Below, piece by piece: positions 26,332-34,827 of a stretch of DNA of 64,000 nucleotides. This DNA comes from Pseudaeromonas aegiceratis (GTDB lineage: Bacteria > Pseudomonadota > Gammaproteobacteria > Enterobacterales > Aeromonadaceae): positions 1,550,001-1,614,000 of the forward strand of contig NZ_CP158016.1 in NCBI RefSeq assembly GCF_046254905.1, written 5' to 3'. The notes below the pieces were generated by a model, which had not been told where the DNA came from, ran no database searches, and saw only the letters and a program-made list of their open reading frames with translations. The translations under genes were made by a program, and so were the position numbers. Each line of letters starts with the position of its first letter. Positions within the stretch are counted from its first letter, which is position 1.

Positions 26332-26348
26332 TTGGCATCCTATTTGTA
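26332..26348 (+). promoter_or_regulatory. Sigma-54 promoter of pspABC-ycjXF
   Basis: TTGGCATCCTATTTGTA has GG (26334-26335) and GT (26346-26347) separated by 10 bp, the -24/-12 spacing. E. coli pspA also ends in TTGTA. The start site should be near 26359, about 45 bases before the pspA ATG. Confidence 0.8.
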
Positions 26349-26403
26349 ATAGCCGGTTAGACTGCAATCGTGCAGCTAGGTTAACCCGTGGAGGAACCAG
26401 AAG

Positions 26404-27093
26404 ATGGGCGTCTTTTCTCGTATTGCCGATATCGTCAGTGCCAACCTCAACAGCCTGCTGGACAAGGCGGAAGATCCGCAAAAGATGGTGCGGCTCATCA
26501 TCCAGGAGATGGAGGAGGGGCTGGTGCAGGAGCGTAGCAACCTGGCGCGCTACCTGCTGGAACAAAAGGAGCTGGAGCGGCAGCTCAAGCGTTATGCCGA
26601 TCAGGCCCAGGAGTGGCAGGATAAGGCGCAACTGGCGCTGATCAAGGGCCGCGACGATCTGGCCCGGGCGGCCTTGCTGGAGAAAGCCAAGCTGACCGAG
26701 GCGCAGAAGGCGCTGCAGGAGGAGCTGGGGCGGGTGGCCGACGGCATCAGCAAGCTGGGCCATGAGATCCAGCAGCTGGAGGCCAAGCTGCAGGATGCCC
26801 GGGCCCGCCAGCAGGCCATGACGTTGCGCAGTGCCACCGCCGACAGCCGGCTGCAGATCCAGGCCCGCAGCGGCGGGGAGGTCCCCCGGCAGATGGGGGA
26901 CAAGTTTGCGCAGATGGAGCGCAAGATCAGCGAACTGGAGGCCAGGGCCGACATCTACAGCCAGGGCAATCCCAGCCTGGAGCAGCAGTTCGCCGAGTTG
27001 GCGGTGGATGACGCTATCGAACAGGAGCTGGCCAGTCTCAAGGCTCGGATGACCGGCAGCCAGGTAACAGGAGGAGAGAACAAGCATGAGTAG
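26404..27093 (+). CDS. pspA: Phage shock protein A
   Basis: The 229-residue protein is a nearly continuous coiled coil of the PspA/IM30 (ESCRT-III-like) family, starting MGVFSRIADIVSANLNSLLDKAEDP. It binds stressed inner membrane to preserve the proton gradient and inhibits PspF when stress is absent. Length and N-terminal amphipathic helix are typical. TGGAGGAACC precedes the ATG. It overlaps pspB by 8 bp. Confidence 0.95.
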   Translation: MGVFSRIADIVSANLNSLLDKAEDPQKMVRLIIQEMEEGLVQERSNLARYLLEQKELERQLKRYADQAQEWQDKAQLALIKGRDDLARAALLEKAKLTEAQKALQEELGRVADGISKLGHEIQQLEAKLQDARARQQAMTLRSATADSRLQIQARSGGEVPRQMGDKFAQMERKISELEARADIYSQGNPSLEQQFAELAVDDAIEQELASLKARMTGSQVTGGENKHE

Positions 27094-27322
27094 CATGGTG
27101 TGGGCGCTATCTGTGCCCCTCATCGTCTTTATGGTAGTGGTGGCGCCCGTGTGGCTGGTGCTGCATTACCGCGCCCAGCGGCGGCAAATCGCCGACGCAG
27201 AACGGGGCGGCCAGGCCCAGCTGCAGGCGCTCAGTGAGCGGGCCGAGCGGCTGGAGCAGCGGCTCCACACCCTGGAACTGTTACTGGATCAGGACGATCC
27301 CCACTGGCGGGAGCGACTATGA
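27086..27322 (+). CDS. pspB: Phage shock protein B
   Basis: A 78-residue protein with one N-terminal membrane segment (PLIVFMVVVAPVWLVLHY) and a cytoplasmic coiled coil (LQALSERAERLEQRLHTLE). With PspC it senses envelope stress and releases PspA from PspF. GGAGGAGA precedes the ATG, and its end overlaps pspC by 4 bp. Confidence 0.9.
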   Translation: MSSMVWALSVPLIVFMVVVAPVWLVLHYRAQRRQIADAERGGQAQLQALSERAERLEQRLHTLELLLDQDDPHWRERL

Positions 27323-27657
27323 GCAACTGGTATCGTGATACCCGGCACGGCGCCATCGGCGGTGTCTGTGCCGGACTGGCCCATCGCCTGGGCATGGAGA
27401 TCTGGCTGGTGCGCCTGCTGGTAGTGCTGGCGGCCCTGTTTGGTCTGGGGGGCATACTGGTGCTGCTCTATCTGGCCGCCTGGCTGTTCCTGGATCCCCT
27501 GCCTCCCGAGGCAGCAGCGGCCAAGCCCAACACGGTAACCGAGTTCGGCAGCGTCAGCCGCCGTTTCGACGAGTTGGACCAGCGCCTGCAACGACTGGAA
27601 AAATGGGTGACCTCGTCCCAGTATCGGGTGGATCGGGATATCAAGAGGAGTCGCTAG
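27319..27657 (+). CDS. pspC: Phage shock protein C
   Basis: A 112-residue protein with the PspC domain: YRDTRHGAIGGVCAGLAHRLG, then a membrane segment (LLVVLAALFGLGGILVLLYLAAWLFL). A C-terminal coiled coil (RRFDELDQRLQRLEKWV) follows. It works with PspB in stress sensing. No pspD follows; ycjX begins 5 bp after the stop. Confidence 0.92.
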   Translation: MSNWYRDTRHGAIGGVCAGLAHRLGMEIWLVRLLVVLAALFGLGGILVLLYLAAWLFLDPLPPEAAAAKPNTVTEFGSVSRRFDELDQRLQRLEKWVTSSQYRVDRDIKRSR

Positions 27658-27662
27658 CGACC

Positions 27663-29069
27663 ATGTTTGACCGTCGTCCCCTGCAAAAACTGCAACAGCA
27701 GCTGACCACCCTGGCCGAGCGCAGCCTGGATCGGCACGTCCGCCTGGCGGTGACCGGCCTCTCCCGCAGCGGCAAGACCGCCTTCATCACCGCCCTGGTG
27801 CACCAGCTGGAGCAGGCGGGCCTGCAACAGGCCAGGTTGCCCCTGTGGCAGGTGAACGCCAGCGGCCGCCTGCTGGGGGCGCGGCGGGTGCCCCAGCAGC
27901 ATCACCACATCCCCAGCTTTGGTTACGAGGCGGCCCTGGCCGCCTTGAGTGGCGAGCCACCGGCCTGGCCCGTGCCCACCCGGGGCTTGAGCGAGCTGCG
28001 GCTGGAGCTGCGCTACCACAGCCGCCATCCCCTGTGGCGGCATCTGGGGGGCGAGGCGTCGCGCCTGTTCCTGGAGATAGTGGACTATCCGGGGGAATGG
28101 CTGCTGGACTTGCCGTTGCTGCAGCAAAGCTATGAGCAGTGGAGCCGGCAGGTGCGCGATCAGCTGACGGCGCCGGATCTGACGGCCCTGGCAGCCCCCT
28201 GGCTCAGCCTGGGGGCCGGGCTCGACGGCCGCAGCCGCCATGATGAGGCCCTGGCGGCCCGTCTGGCCCAGGCCTACACGGATTATCTGTGGGGGGCGAA
28301 GGAATCACTGGGCCGGCAGCTGATCCAGCCCGGCCGCTTCGTGCTGCCCGGCGAATATGCCGGCGCCCCCGTGCTGCAATTTACCCCCTGGCTGTGGCAG
28401 GCCCCGTCGCAAACGCCGGCCAAAGACAGCCTGTACGCCATGTTCGAGCAGCGCTTCGAGCACTACAAGCGCCATCTGGTGGCGGGTTTCTATCATGACC
28501 ATTTTGCCAGCTTCGACCGCCAGGTGGTGCTGGTGGACTGTCTGCACCCGCTGCAGCAGGGGCCGGCGGCCTGGGTCGATCTGGCCCAGACCCTGGGGCT
28601 CTTGCTGCAAAGTTTTCAGTATGGCCAGAGCAACTGGTGGCGCCGCCTGTTCGCCCCGCGCATCGACCGCCTGCTGTTTGCCGCCAGCAAGGCCGACCAT
28701 GTGACGCCGGATCAACACGCCGCCCTGCAATCCCTGCTGGAGAGCCTGACCCAGGGCGGGCGCGCCCAGGCCCGCTTCGAGGGGATTGCGGTGGCGAGCC
28801 AGGTGCTGGCGGCGGTGCGGGCCGGCCAGTTTCATACCCTGACCCACGCAGGCAAGCCCTTGACGGTGATCGAGGGCACAGCGCTGGATGGCACCCAAGT
28901 GGCCCTGTTCCCCGGCGATCTGCCCACCGGCCGGCCCGATGCCGCCTACTGGCAGGCGCCGATCCAACCCCTGGCACTGCGGCCACGCCCCTGGGATCAG
29001 ACCGGGCCCATGGCCCATCTGCGCCTGGATCAGGCCCTGGAATTCTTATTGGGAGACAAGCTCAGATGA
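27663..29069 (+). CDS. ycjX: YcjX family P-loop GTPase-like protein (DUF463)
   Basis: A 468-residue protein with a Walker A at VTGLSRSGKTAFITALVHQL (about residue 40), conserved NASGRLLGARRV, FLEIVDYPGEWLLDLP (switch-like) and LLFAASKADHVTP. The YcjX/StlA-type group is co-regulated with psp genes and suggested to act in membrane stress. The start at 27663 is preferred over an upstream ATG because the family begins at this point. It overlaps ycjF by 4 bp. Confidence 0.87.
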   Translation: MFDRRPLQKLQQQLTTLAERSLDRHVRLAVTGLSRSGKTAFITALVHQLEQAGLQQARLPLWQVNASGRLLGARRVPQQHHHIPSFGYEAALAALSGEPPAWPVPTRGLSELRLELRYHSRHPLWRHLGGEASRLFLEIVDYPGEWLLDLPLLQQSYEQWSRQVRDQLTAPDLTALAAPWLSLGAGLDGRSRHDEALAARLAQAYTDYLWGAKESLGRQLIQPGRFVLPGEYAGAPVLQFTPWLWQAPSQTPAKDSLYAMFEQRFEHYKRHLVAGFYHDHFASFDRQVVLVDCLHPLQQGPAAWVDLAQTLGLLLQSFQYGQSNWWRRLFAPRIDRLLFAASKADHVTPDQHAALQSLLESLTQGGRAQARFEGIAVASQVLAAVRAGQFHTLTHAGKPLTVIEGTALDGTQVALFPGDLPTGRPDAAYWQAPIQPLALRPRPWDQTGPMAHLRLDQALEFLLGDKLR

Positions 29070-30070
29070 CTCAGCCCCGCCGTCCCGCCGTCAGCCTGGA
29101 TCCCGCGGCACTGGCCCTGCCCGCCCACGCCCTTCGGGCCGCTCCCGTGGATCTGGCCGGTCAGCTGCCACCGGAAGCGCAAGTCTGGCAAGAGCCCGAG
29201 CCGCCGGCCCCGGCCGAACCGCCGCTGCCCCGGCTGGGGAGCCTGGGCTGGGGCCTGCTGGGGGCCCTGGGGCTGGGGACGGTGCAGCTGGGCTGGTGGC
29301 TGGTGGATCGGCTGGGCCAGGGGGCCGGGCTGACCTGGCTCTGGTTGCCTGTGCTGGCCCTGGTGGTTATGGGGGCCGGTGGCCGCCTGTTCAAGGAGTG
29401 GCGCCAGCTCAGGCGGCTCAAGCGGCTGGCCCGCTGGCGGGCCGAGGCGCCGGACGGGGAGGCCAACTACCTGCCGGCCCTGGCCAAGGCCTGCGGCCTG
29501 GCCGAGACCGAAGGCTTCAGCCGCTGGCAGGCGCAATGCGAGCCCCACCATACCCAGGCGGAGCAGCAGGCGCTGTTCAGCCAACTGGTGCTGGGACACG
29601 CCGACACCCTGGCGCGCCAACAGATAGTGCGTTGGAGCAGCGAGGCGGCGGTGCTGGTGGCCATCAGCCCCTTGGCCCTGGTGGACATGCTGCTGGTGCT
29701 GTGGCGCAGCCTGCGCATGCTGGACGCCATCGCCGATTGCTACGGTGTCAGCCTGGGTTACTGGAGTCGCATCACCCTGCTGCGGCAGATCCTGCGCCAT
29801 GCCATCTATATCGGCGCGGCGGAGGCGGTCACCGAGGTGGGGCTGGATTGGCTGGGGGCCGAGCTGACGGCCCGCCTGTCCACCCGGGTGGCCCAGGGGT
29901 TGGGGGCCGGATTATTGTGCGCCAGGTTGGGTATTCAGGCCATGACCCTCTGTCGACCGCTGCCCTTTTCACCAAACGAGCGGCCCCGCCTTGCCCAGAT
30001 CCGCCTGGACTTGTTACAACATCTCAAGCGTCAGCTGGGCCAGCTGTTTTCCAACGATCAGCCAACCTAG
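29066..30070 (+). CDS. ycjF: YcjF family inner-membrane protein (TIGR01620)
   Basis: The 334-residue product has a proline-rich cytoplasmic N-terminus. Two hydrophobic hairpins follow (around residues 70-110 and 200-230, with VLVAISPLALVDMLLVLWRS), and a C-terminal domain with GLDWLGAELTARLSTRVAQGLGAGLL. It accompanies YcjX in most psp regulons; the role is unknown. The start at 29066 overlaps the ycjX stop. Confidence 0.82.
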   Translation: MTQPRRPAVSLDPAALALPAHALRAAPVDLAGQLPPEAQVWQEPEPPAPAEPPLPRLGSLGWGLLGALGLGTVQLGWWLVDRLGQGAGLTWLWLPVLALVVMGAGGRLFKEWRQLRRLKRLARWRAEAPDGEANYLPALAKACGLAETEGFSRWQAQCEPHHTQAEQQALFSQLVLGHADTLARQQIVRWSSEAAVLVAISPLALVDMLLVLWRSLRMLDAIADCYGVSLGYWSRITLLRQILRHAIYIGAAEAVTEVGLDWLGAELTARLSTRVAQGLGAGLLCARLGIQAMTLCRPLPFSPNERPRLAQIRLDLLQHLKRQLGQLFSNDQPT

Positions 30071-30185
30071 ACCCGGCGACCCGAGACCCTGGCCGGTGCC
30101 AGCATGCCGCACAGCCTCACCCAGGGCTGAGGGCGGCAATCCAGCGTGTGGCGCCAGCCCGGCGTCGCTTTTGGGGGAGGTCCGT

Positions 30186-31475
30186 ATGCCGACAATCAAT
30201 CCGCTATCACCACTTCATGAACAGGCGGTCGCCTGCTTGCTGGGGGCCGCCTGTGGCGATGCCCTTGGGCTGCTCCAGGAGGGAACCCCCAAGCGTCTGG
30301 TGCAGCCCATCTCGGATCTGCAGAGCAGCGGTCTGCTGGGGGTGCAGGCCGGTGAATGGGGTGACGATACCGCTCTGACCCTCTGTCTGGCCGACAGCCT
30401 GCTGGCCTGCCATGGCTTTAATAGCCGGGACCAGATGGATCGGTATCTGCGCTGGTGGCAGCAGGGCTATCGCAGCTGCACCGGCAAGCCGGCCCGGGTG
30501 GGCAAGACGGTGCTGGCCGCCTTGACCCGCTATCAGCACACCCGGGATCCCTGGTCCGGCGTTGAGGATCCCCTCACCGCCGGCAATGGCGCCCTGATGC
30601 GGGTGGCCCCCGTTGCTCTCTACTACTATGCCGAACGCCAAACCGTGGAGCGGGCCATGCGAATTGCCGCCTGGCAGGCCAGCCTGACCCACGGTGAGGA
30701 GCGGGCGGTGCAGGCCTGTCAACTGGTGACCTGGTTGCTGTGGCAGTTGCTGGATGGCGAGCAGGACAAGGAGCACTGGCTGGATCCCCGGCGTCTGCTC
30801 AGCCTGCTCAAGCCGTGGGGTGAGCAGTGGCATCCCGACATAGTGGATGTCATCAGCGGCAGCTATCGCCACAAGGACGCCCAGCACATCCGTGCCTCCG
30901 GCTACGTGATCCACACCCTGGAGGCGGCGCTGTGGGCCCTGTGGCACTGCGATGATTACGCCAGCGGTGCCCTGCTGGCGGCCAACCTGGGGGAGGAGGC
31001 CGGCACCACCGCCTCTGTCTACGGTCAGCTGGCCGGTCCCTTCTACGGGCTCGACAGCCTGCCGGCCCACTGGCGCAGCCAGTTGCGTCAGGAGGTAGAC
31101 ATAGCACAGACGGCGCGGGCGCTGATCGGTGCCAATCCCTGCGAACCCAGTGCCGAGGAGCGGCAGCGGGTGGCCCAAGGCTGGGCGGATCGCCTGGCAT
31201 ACCGTGGTCCCGTCTCCTTGCTGCACCAGCTGGTGAGCGACTGTCATCGTCACCAACTGGTGGTGTTCTTCGACTGGGGGCAGTGGCAGCGGGATCCCGA
31301 GCAGCTGAGCCTGACCGAGGTGAAGGAGCTGGGTGAGCTGGAAACCCGTAAGGTGCTCAGTGCCCTCTTGCGTATCGAACAGAGCAACGAGGGGACCCTA
31401 TTGCGAACCTGGGAGAGTGGCCTGCTGCGGGCCCTGCTGCTGCAGCTGGCGGTCACCGCCAGTGCCGCCCGTTAA
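30186..31475 (+). CDS. ADP-ribosylglycohydrolase-family protein with C-terminal extension and altered metal site
   Basis: The 429-residue protein has the DraG/ARH fold: GAACGDALG, GEWGDDTALTLCLADSLL (first metal motif), GNGALMRVAPVALYY and LTHGEERAV. The usual last motif (NxGGDxDT) reads NLGEEAGTTASVYGQLAG, so both expected aspartates are replaced, by Glu and Gly. A C-terminal region of about 100 residues (PVSLLHQLVSD to the end, with VVFFDWGQW) may be a DUF6508-like domain (uncertain). Enzymes of this family remove ADP-ribose from proteins, but activity here is doubtful. GGGAGG precedes the ATG. It sits between ycjF and tyrR, which are adjacent in E. coli. Confidence 0.75.
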   Translation: MPTINPLSPLHEQAVACLLGAACGDALGLLQEGTPKRLVQPISDLQSSGLLGVQAGEWGDDTALTLCLADSLLACHGFNSRDQMDRYLRWWQQGYRSCTGKPARVGKTVLAALTRYQHTRDPWSGVEDPLTAGNGALMRVAPVALYYYAERQTVERAMRIAAWQASLTHGEERAVQACQLVTWLLWQLLDGEQDKEHWLDPRRLLSLLKPWGEQWHPDIVDVISGSYRHKDAQHIRASGYVIHTLEAALWALWHCDDYASGALLAANLGEEAGTTASVYGQLAGPFYGLDSLPAHWRSQLRQEVDIAQTARALIGANPCEPSAEERQRVAQGWADRLAYRGPVSLLHQLVSDCHRHQLVVFFDWGQWQRDPEQLSLTEVKELGELETRKVLSALLRIEQSNEGTLLRTWESGLLRALLLQLAVTASAAR

Positions 31476-31517
31476 GCCTGGATGGTCGGCGTGGCTAGCC
31501 ATGGCGCCGGCCTGCCG

Positions 31518-31523
31518 TATAAT
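31518..31523 (+). promoter_or_regulatory. Probable -10 box of tyrR
   Basis: A perfect TATAAT lies 28 bp before the tyrR ATG. No good -35 hexamer is seen at the expected distance. Confidence 0.4.
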
Positions 31524-31550
31524 CCTGCCGAGGCAAGCAAAGGAGACACC

Positions 31551-33119
31551 ATGCGTCTGCAGGTAAGTTGTGAAGACAGGTTGGGACTGACCCGGGAGCT
31601 GCTGGCCCGGCTGGAGGAGCATTGCATCGACCTGCGGGGGATCGAGCTGGATGTGGCGGGCTTCATCTACCTGAACTTTCCCGAGCTGGACTTTTCCCGC
31701 CTGCAGCAGCTGATGCCGGAGATCCGTCGCATCCAGGGGGTACTGGATGTGAAAACCGTGGCCTGGATGCCCTCGGAGCGGGAGCACCATGAGGTGGCCG
31801 CCCTGCTCAAGGCCCTGCCGGATCTGGTGTTTGCCATCGACGCCAAGGGGCGCATCAACCATGTCAACGAGGCGGTGCTCAACATACTGCGGCTGGGGCT
31901 CAAGGATGTGCTGGGCCTGCAGGTGGGCAGTTTCCTGCGCGGCTTTGCCTTCCTGGCCTGGCTCGACGGTGGCGCCACTCAGTCGGAGACCTGCAAGCTG
32001 AGCTTCGCCGGCGAGGAGTACCTGGCGGACATATTGCCCGTCAGCATTCCCGAAGGCACCAGCCAGGAGTGCTTGGCCGGCGCCCTGGTGGTGCTCAAGT
32101 CCGCCCGTCGGGTGGGCCATCATTTCAGCCTGCTGCACGGCTATGACGACAGCCGCTTCGATCTCTTCACCGCCCAGAGCGAGGCCATGCGCAGCCTGCT
32201 GCACCAGGCGCGCCGGTTGGCCATGCAGGATCTGCCGCTGCTCATCGCCGGCGAGACCGGCACCGGCAAGGAGATGCTGGCCCGGGCCTGCCACAAGGGC
32301 AGCCTGCGGGCCGGCGGTCCCTTCATGACCCTCAACTGCGCGGCCCTGCCGGACGAGGTGGCGGAGCACGAGCTGTTTGGCTCGGCCCCCGGCGCCTTCG
32401 GGCCGGCCTGGCCCGGCAAGCGGGGTCTGCTGGAGCAGGCCAACGGCGGCAGCTTCCTGCTGGACGAGGTGGCGGAGATGTCGCCCCTGCTGCAGAGCAA
32501 GCTGCTGCGGGTGCTGGAGGATGGCCGCTTCCACCGGGTGGGGCAGGAGCAGGAGGTGCGGGTGGATGTGCGCATCCTCTGTACCACCCGGCAGTCACTG
32601 GCCGAACGGGTGCGCCAGGGCCGCTTTCGCGAGGATCTCTATTTCCGCTTGAGCGCCTTGCAGCTGGAGCTGCCGCCCCTGCGTCGCCGGCAAGCGGACA
32701 TAGCCCCCATGACCCGGCAACTGGTGAGCCGGATCTGCGACGAGCTGCAGCGCAGCCTGCCTCGGCTGGGCCGCAGCCTGCTGGAGTTCGTCGCCCAGTA
32801 CCCCTGGCCGGGCAACGCCCGCCAGCTGAAAAACGCCCTCTACCAGGCGCTGACCCTGCTGGATGGCGATGAACTCAGGCCCGAGGATCTGCGGCTGCCG
32901 CTGTTGGAGCAGGAGGAGCCCATCTCGGATCAGTGGTTTGATGGCAGCCTGCCGGAGGCGGCCAAGCGCTTCGAGCAACTGATGCTCTCCCGGCTCTACC
33001 CCCTCTATCCCTCCAGCCGGCAGCTGGCCAAGCGGCTGGGCATCTCTCACACCGCCGTGGCCAACAAGCTGCGGGACTACGGCATAGGCCGTAGTCCCGA
33101 CGCCAGCCAGGACGACTAG
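31551..33119 (+). CDS. tyrR: Aromatic amino acid regulator TyrR
   Basis: The 522-residue protein has an N-terminal ACT domain (MRLQVSCEDRLGLTRELL), a PAS domain (LPDLVFAIDAKGRINHVN), an AAA+ domain (Walker A AGETGTGKEMLA, Walker B GGSFLLDEVAEM) and a C-terminal Fis-type helix-turn-helix (PSSRQLAKRLGISHTAVANKL). The sigma-54 loop GAFTGA is absent (GAFGPA), as in E. coli TyrR, which works with sigma-70. It senses tyrosine, phenylalanine and tryptophan and controls their synthesis and transport. AAAGGAGA precedes the ATG. Confidence 0.93.
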   Translation: MRLQVSCEDRLGLTRELLARLEEHCIDLRGIELDVAGFIYLNFPELDFSRLQQLMPEIRRIQGVLDVKTVAWMPSEREHHEVAALLKALPDLVFAIDAKGRINHVNEAVLNILRLGLKDVLGLQVGSFLRGFAFLAWLDGGATQSETCKLSFAGEEYLADILPVSIPEGTSQECLAGALVVLKSARRVGHHFSLLHGYDDSRFDLFTAQSEAMRSLLHQARRLAMQDLPLLIAGETGTGKEMLARACHKGSLRAGGPFMTLNCAALPDEVAEHELFGSAPGAFGPAWPGKRGLLEQANGGSFLLDEVAEMSPLLQSKLLRVLEDGRFHRVGQEQEVRVDVRILCTTRQSLAERVRQGRFREDLYFRLSALQLELPPLRRRQADIAPMTRQLVSRICDELQRSLPRLGRSLLEFVAQYPWPGNARQLKNALYQALTLLDGDELRPEDLRLPLLEQEEPISDQWFDGSLPEAAKRFEQLMLSRLYPLYPSSRQLAKRLGISHTAVANKLRDYGIGRSPDASQDD

Positions 33120-33148
33120 GCTCGACTTGGGCCGGATGGCCCTCGGTC

Positions 33149-33946
33149 TCAGATGACCGTTTCCGCCGGATGTGCGCCTGTGGCGGGTTCGGCCGCCAGC
33201 AGCAGGGTGTCGACGGTGAAGCTGCCATCTTCTTCCAGGTTGAAATAATCCACTACCGCTGGGCCCGCCTGTTGCTGGAGTGCCCGGATGGCGGCGATCT
33301 GGACGGCCGGGGTGTTCATTCGTGCCACCCAACTGGCAAAGGACAACCGCAGACGGAAGCACTGGCAATGGGTCAGGCGAAATCCGGCGGCCACCAGCTG
33401 GGCCTGCCACTGGGCCTCAGAGCCATTGCGTACATGGGAGGGATCCCGCAACAGCTCCAGGCTCTGCAGCCAGGTGTCCAGCAAGGGCTCCCCCGGGGTG
33501 ATCACGTCCATAAACAGCGCCAATCCACCGGGTTTGATCACGCGGCGCATCTGGGCCAGGCCGGCGGGCAAGGCCTGCCAGTGGTGGCAGCTGTAGCGGG
33601 TGACCACCAGATCGAAGTGTGCATCCGGATAGGGCAGGGCTTCCGCCGCGGCTTGCCGGGTCTGGATATTGGTGAGTCCCCGCCGCTGGGCCTCATCGGC
33701 CACCACCCGCAACATGGCGGAGGAGAGATCCACCGCCTCCACCTGGGCCACCTGGGGGGACAGGGTGAAGCTGACGTGGCCGCCGCCACAGCCCAGATCC
33801 AGGGCACAGGCCTGGGGACGGTGGCCGACCAGCGTCGACATCAGCGCCAGATCGGCGCCGGCGGCATGGACCTCGCTGGTCAGATAGGCCTGGGCCTGGG
33901 GGGAAAACTGGCGGCGGATGATGTCGTCTTGCGGGGTCGGCTTCAT
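33149..33946 (-). CDS. Class I SAM-dependent methyltransferase (UbiE/Methyltransf_11 type)
   Basis: A 265-residue methyltransferase with motif I ALDLGCGGGHVSF, motif II VEAVDLSSAMLRVV, motif III LPYPDAHFDLVVTRYSCHHW and VIKPGGLALFMDV. Its small-molecule substrate is not evident. It is convergent with tyrR and divergent from the MmyB-like regulator at 34039, with 92 bp between starts. That regulator is a candidate controller. Confidence 0.8.
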   Translation of the reverse strand: MKPTPQDDIIRRQFSPQAQAYLTSEVHAAGADLALMSTLVGHRPQACALDLGCGGGHVSFTLSPQVAQVEAVDLSSAMLRVVADEAQRRGLTNIQTRQAAAEALPYPDAHFDLVVTRYSCHHWQALPAGLAQMRRVIKPGGLALFMDVITPGEPLLDTWLQSLELLRDPSHVRNGSEAQWQAQLVAAGFRLTHCQCFRLRLSFASWVARMNTPAVQIAAIRALQQQAGPAVVDYFNLEEDGSFTVDTLLLAAEPATGAHPAETVI

Positions 33947-34007
33947 ATTCTATTCCTGGTCATCGAAAGGACCCGACCATTGTTCACTCTCAAGGTAACT
34001 GGTACAA

Positions 34008-34021
34008 GATAAGCACTTATC
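34008..34021. promoter_or_regulatory. Inverted repeat in the divergent methyltransferase/regulator gap
   Basis: GATAAG-CA-CTTATC lies 17 bp upstream of the regulator start codon. It is a candidate operator for the MmyB-like protein. A TTGTTC / TACAAG pair with 17-bp spacing overlaps its left side and may be the promoter. Confidence 0.4.
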
Positions 34022-34038
34022 CTGGTATAGGGATCACC

Positions 34039-34827
34039 ATGACTCAGTCCGACCCTGCGCGCCTGTTGGGTGCCTTCTTGCGCGCCCATCGTGAAAAACT
34101 GACGCCACCGGCCAAGATCGCCGGACGGCGCCGCACCCCGGGGTGGCGGCGGGAAGAGCTGGCCGATGCCGCCGGCGTCAGCACCACCTGGCTGACCTGG
34201 CTGGAGCAGGGGCGCCCCGTGACGGCGTCTGGCGCCGCGCTGGCCAGGCTCGCCGAGGCCTTGCAGCTGTCGGTGGCGGAGCGTGCCTCCTTGTTTGATT
34301 TGGCCGGCAAGCGGGATCCGGCGGGACCGCCAGATTTCACCCCCGAGCTGCCGGCTCACCTGTTGGCCATCCCGGATCTGTTCCAGGTGCCGGCCTATCT
34401 GCTGGATCATGGCTGGACGGCCAGGGCCTGGAACCCGGCGGCGGCACGGCTGTTTGTCGGCTGGTTGGACGGGGCGTCCGATGAGCGCAATCTGCTGAAA
34501 TTTACCCTGTTAGCCCCCGAAGCCAGGCGGCTCATCGCCGATTGGGAAGAACGGGCTACTCGCCTGGTGGCGGAGTTTCGCGCCGATTACAGCCGACGTC
34601 CGCGGGATAGTCAGCTGCAGGCGTTGGTGGACGAGTTGAGCGTGGCCAGCCCGCTGTTTGCTCGATGTTGGCAGGCGCAGGCGGTGTTGCTGCGGGACGG
34701 TGGGGAGCGAGACTTTAATCATCCACAGCAAGGACAGTGTCGTTATCGGCAGACGACCCTGGCGGTGGCCGCCCTGCCGGAATGCAAGATAGTCTGCCTG
34801 GCGCCCCTGTCGAGCGCCGAGGATTAA
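34039..34827 (+). CDS. XRE-family regulator with MmyB-like ligand-binding domain
   Basis: The 262-residue protein has an N-terminal helix-turn-helix (GWRREELADAAGVSTTWLTWLEQGR, residues 30-60) and a MmyB-type C-terminal domain of about 170 residues (IPDLFQVPAYLLDHGWTARAWNPAAARLF). In MmyB proteins this PAS-like domain binds fatty-acid-like ligands. It is divergent from a methyltransferase, a frequent pairing in which the regulator controls its neighbour. The last 4 bp overlap the convergent lpxH gene. Confidence 0.8.
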   Translation: MTQSDPARLLGAFLRAHREKLTPPAKIAGRRRTPGWRREELADAAGVSTTWLTWLEQGRPVTASGAALARLAEALQLSVAERASLFDLAGKRDPAGPPDFTPELPAHLLAIPDLFQVPAYLLDHGWTARAWNPAAARLFVGWLDGASDERNLLKFTLLAPEARRLIADWEERATRLVAEFRADYSRRPRDSQLQALVDELSVASPLFARCWQAQAVLLRDGGERDFNHPQQGQCRYRQTTLAVAALPECKIVCLAPLSSAED

